Shown piece by piece: positions 5,841 to 7,009 of a stretch of DNA of 7,009 bases. A program made the position numbers and the translations under genes. The stretch comes from Candidatus Woesearchaeota archaeon (GTDB lineage: Archaea; Nanobdellota; Nanobdellia; Woesearchaeales; UBA10216): positions 1-7,009 of the forward strand of contig JAHFTU010000070.1 in the NCBI GenBank assembly GCA_023269295.1. Direction: 5' to 3'. The number at the start of each line of letters is the position of its first letter. The first letter of the stretch is position 1. A model generated the notes under the pieces. That model did no database searches. It was not told the origin of the DNA and was given only the letters and a program-made list of their open reading frames with translations.

Positions 5841-5871
5841 GGCAGTACCTGTTTCTGCCTTTTAATTTTTT
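5841..5871 (+). terminator. Hairpin plus T-run
   Basis: GGCAG and CTGCC pair around a 9-nt loop, followed by TTTT-AA-TTTTTT. On the plus strand this is a good oligo-T terminator for the candidate small RNA. It also lies immediately after the TAA of the minus-strand coding remnant (5862-5864), where the hairpin alone would be met. Confidence 0.45.
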
Positions 5872-6047
5872 CTTGTTCGCAGCTTATTCACCATCTCCGT
5901 AATAGGCTTGAGCTGTTCCATTGCCAGAAGGTAGGCCTCAACTGCCGGCTGCAGTTCCGAGAATTCGTTGAGTTTCTTTACCTATGAAGCGGCAAGAAGC
6001 TGCCTGTGGTAATGCTTTTTTGTAGCGGAGCCGGCTCTGATTGGAAT
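5862..6047 (-). pseudogene. Decayed coding remnant with an in-frame TAG
   Basis: From 5981 to a TAA at 5862-5864 the minus strand encodes a 39-residue helical, protein-like segment (VKKLNEFSELQPAVEAYLLA, then MEQLKPITEMVNKLR, RKN) with codon use like the intact genes. A TAG (5982-5984) interrupts it. The same frame continues upstream for 21 codons (ending KKHYHRQLLAAS) to a TGA at 6048-6050. There is no usable start codon after the TAG except an internal ATG that would leave only 19 residues. It therefore looks like the C-terminal end of a broken gene of unidentified family. A functional gene read through TAG is conceivable, but no upstream start supports it. Confidence 0.4.
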
Positions 6048-6172
6048 TCAACCCTTTAGCGGTTAAATTGAATCCCTCTCTCCAACCCCCCCAACAGTTT
6101 TGGATCACCGCACTTGTTTTATTTAAAGTTTGTTGTATAGGCCTGTTTCTGTTCAGCCATGCGCGTCACCGA
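6048..6172. other. Non-coding stretch with a bulged hairpin and an orphan TATA-like box
   Basis: No convincing reading frame is present. GGAATTCAA...TTTA-GCGGT-TAAA-TTGAATCC (6043-6075) can fold into a stem of 3+5+4 bp with two bulges. A run of seven C follows (6086-6092). TTTATTTAAA (6118-6127) reads as a TATA-like box on either strand, but no gene is placed to use it. GATCACC (6103-6109) is a minus-strand GGTGATC ribosome-site match that opens only a 12-codon frame. CCTGTTTCTG (6142-6151) echoes the repeat seen in the two structured elements to the left. Confidence 0.35.
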
Positions 6173-6174
6173 AA

Positions 6175-6203
6175 GCGAAAAGTTTAAATACTATTTCTAC
6201 TAT
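6175..6203 (+). promoter_or_regulatory. Promoter of the second vapBC pair
   Basis: GCGAAAAG followed by TTTAAATA (6183-6190) is a strong BRE/TATA arrangement. Its centre lies 26-27 nt before the ATG at 6214, predicting a leaderless message. TACTAT occurs twice between TATA and start (6189-6194 and 6198-6203), resembling the TACTAA half-sites at the first vapBC promoter. Confidence 0.6.
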
Positions 6204-6213
6204 GAATAGGAAT

Positions 6214-6492
6214 ATGAAGGCAGCTGGGACATACAAGATAACGAGGCAGGGACAGATTACGCTGCCAGCCGTGGTAAGGCAAGAGTTGAATCTGAAAGAA
6301 GGGCAGGTTCTTGATTTCTTTTATTCAGATGACATAATAGTGATAAGGAAGAAAAGGGAACCGGTTGAGGTTTTCCGAGAATTGGCGGCTAAAGCTGCGA
6401 AACGCTTCAAGGAGCGCGGCATAACAAGAGAGGACGTCAGCAGGGAGATTGCTGCAGTGAGGAAGGCAAAACATGCTGCGCGTGGTTCCTGA
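6214..6492 (+). CDS. AbrB/SpoVT-type antitoxin (second VapB-like)
   Basis: This protein has 92 residues from the ATG at 6214, with an AbrB-type DNA-binding domain at residues 5-46 (GTYKITRQGQITLPAVVRQE, LNLKEGQVLDF, DIIVIRKKR). A lysine/arginine-rich helical tail (52-92) should bind the toxin. The start at 6214 is chosen because it lies 26-27 nt from the TATA centre; an in-frame ATG at 6202 would add MNRN but would start too close to the TATA box. The frame stays open further upstream to 6130, through the promoter, and that part is not coding. Its end overlaps the toxin start by 20 bp. The sequence differs markedly from the other antitoxin here, so this is not a duplicated pair. Confidence 0.88.
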   Translation: MKAAGTYKITRQGQITLPAVVRQELNLKEGQVLDFFYSDDIIVIRKKREPVEVFRELAAKAAKRFKERGITREDVSREIAAVRKAKHAARGS

Positions 6493-6892
6493 CACAAACA
6501 TCCTGATTTCTGCTTTCATGACGGAAGGGAACGAGTATCGCCTGATGGAAAAAGGCTTTAAAAAAGAGGTTCTGCTCATCACCTCGTTAGCCATAATTGA
6601 AGAATTCAAAGAAGTAGCCCTGAGACCAAGGTTTGGCTTCGCAAAGGAAGACATTGACGACTTCATAGATGCGCTTCTGGAGGTTTCTGAGCTGGTCATT
6701 CCCGCGCAAAGAATAACCGGCATTTGCAGGGACTCTGACGATGAAAAACTGCTGGAGGCAGCTGAGGAGGGGAAAGCGAACTACGTAGCATCGGGGGACA
6801 AGGATTTGCTAAGCTTGAGAAGCTTCAGAGGCATAAAGATAGTTACAGCCGCAGAGCTGTTGCAAGGAGCCGAAAAACTAGGGCGGCGTTAG
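6473..6892 (+). CDS. PIN-domain toxin of the COG1569/TIGR00305 type
   Basis: This 139-residue protein has the PIN pattern of the 'putative toxin component, PIN family' group, whose members are thought to be metal-dependent RNases. Visible are VVPDTNILISAF with D7, SLAIIEEFKEVALRPRF with E43/E44, the family hallmark CRDSDDEKLLEAA (85-97) with D89/D90, and ASGDKDLLSL with D109 and D111. The hallmark usually reads CRDPDD; here serine replaces the proline. The ATG at 6473 lies inside the antitoxin gene, overlapping it by 20 bp, with GTGAGGAAGG just upstream, suggesting coupled translation. Its TAG (6890-6892) overlaps the TAA of the converging transposase fragment. The domain appears complete, so the insertion did not truncate the fold. 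Confidence 0.9.
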   Translation: MLRVVPDTNILISAFMTEGNEYRLMEKGFKKEVLLITSLAIIEEFKEVALRPRFGFAKEDIDDFIDALLEVSELVIPAQRITGICRDSDDEKLLEAAEEGKANYVASGDKDLLSLRSFRGIKIVTAAELLQGAEKLGRR

Positions 6893-7009
6893 GCAATATT
6901 GAAAAGTTCGATTATTATGACTTTTAATCTTGCCCACAGGTTGTGGGCAAGTACCTTTGTTGCTACTTCTGCCCTTCTGCCTTTAACCGTTACTGCCTGT
7001 AAGGAGTCC
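6889..7009 (-). CDS. C-terminal end of a DDE-type transposase (partial, enters from right edge)
   Basis: The minus strand is open from the window edge to a TAA at 6889-6891, giving 39 residues: DSLQAVTVKGRRAEVATKVL, then AHNLWARLKVI and IIELFNIA. The pattern DS(L/V)...T...EV..KVL.HN......EL..I matches the C-terminal end of IS4/IS5/IS1182-like DDE transposases, where a segment of the form DS-RSK...NE-L-K-L-HN---------ELGI is typical. This rests on memory of the family and a short segment, so it is tentative. The DDE catalytic residues would lie outside the window. The element's terminal inverted repeat would be expected near or inside the end of the toxin gene, but I could not identify it. Confidence 0.5.
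   Translation of the reverse strand, partial: DSLQAVTVKGRRAEVATKVLAHNLWARLKVIIIELFNIA
6929..6951. repeat. Perfect 10-bp inverted repeat
   Basis: CTTGCCCACA and TGTGGGCAAG flank a 3-bp centre (GGT). It lies 37 bp after the stop of the second toxin gene and within the transposase fragment. On the plus strand it could stop transcription leaving the toxin gene, though no T-run follows. It may also simply reflect the coded LAHNLWAR. Confidence 0.6.

Larger units (their letters stand above)
5821..5871 (+). ncRNA. Candidate ~50-nt small RNA related to the tRNA-like element
   Basis: A TATA box at about 5792-5800, an expected start at 5821-5823, a hairpin GGCAG-(9 nt)-CTGCC (5841-5859) and T-runs (5860-5863, 5866-5871) delimit a transcription unit of about 50 nt without a reading frame. 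It opens with TGAGAGCTTGGGAC and carries CTGTTTCTGC. Both blocks are complementary to the minus-strand tRNA-like RNA: 14 nt in the variable arm and 10 nt in the D arm, flanking its anticodon arm. No C/D boxes (RTGATGA, CTGA) or ACA tail of a standard guide RNA are visible. Existence and sense are inferred from the layout only; a decayed tRNA-like fragment is the main alternative. Confidence 0.35.

Noticed and set aside
5862..5984. TAG as a pyrrolysine codon
   Set aside because: There is no start codon or promoter-linked frame upstream, and no sign of pyrrolysine machinery in the window. TAG also ends normal genes here (both PIN toxins).
5461..6200. CRISPR array in the repeat-containing gap
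   Set aside because: There are only two copies of a 14-mer and three of a shorter block, at irregular spacing and embedded in different structures; there is no repeat-spacer periodicity.
6130..6213. Longer N-terminus for the second antitoxin
   Set aside because: The open frame reads through the TATA box and the AbrB domain is complete from the ATG at 6214.
6325..6723. Minus-strand 132-codon frame
   Set aside because: It is antisense to the second antitoxin and toxin genes, both of which have family motifs and a promoter.

Overview
The window is archaeal, most likely from a DPANN-type lineage (the Woesearchaeota, Pacearchaeota or Diapherotrites sort). Start sites carry GGTGA-type ribosome sites or sit about 26 nt downstream of TATA boxes (leaderless). 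The genes are compact, all three stop codons are used normally, and archaeal families (AbrB/PIN toxin-antitoxin pairs, stand-alone NAD(P)H-hydrate dehydratase) sit beside conserved-looking proteins with no recognised function. The lineage is an inference; nothing here fixes it.

Layout. (A) 1-3745, minus strand: a three-gene array read from right to left. It holds a 513-residue helical protein of unknown function, a 242-residue coiled-coil/Q-rich protein, and the first 450 residues of an endonuclease IV/xylose isomerase-like TIM-barrel protein that runs off the left edge and stays open for 450 codons. The 82-nt gap before the TIM-barrel gene holds two adjacent hairpins with exactly complementary loops. 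(B) 3876-4575, minus strand: a vapB-vapC pair with a leaderless promoter studded with TACTAA/TTAGTA half-sites. (C) 4630-5451, minus strand: NAD(P)H-hydrate dehydratase (nnrD). (D) 5461-6190: about 730 bp without an intact protein gene. It holds a 111-nt minus-strand sequence that folds as a class II tRNA cloverleaf with a CAG anticodon and a 23-nt insertion in the T loop; a candidate ~50-nt plus-strand small RNA sharing two sequence blocks with it; and a decayed coding remnant. (E) 6214-6892, plus strand: a second, unrelated vapB-vapC pair. (F) 6889-7009, minus strand: what looks like the C-terminus of a DDE transposase, converging on the second toxin gene with overlapping stop codons.

How it fits together. 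Two toxin-antitoxin pairs, a transposase end, a damaged gene and repeated tRNA-like fragments make the right half look like an accessory region. The left half looks like a stable locus: three co-directional genes of similar codon use, two of them unrecognised, headed by a strong TATA promoter. The best candidates for something undescribed are the tRNA-like RNA with its partly complementary small RNA, the two-hairpin leader, and the three-gene array itself.
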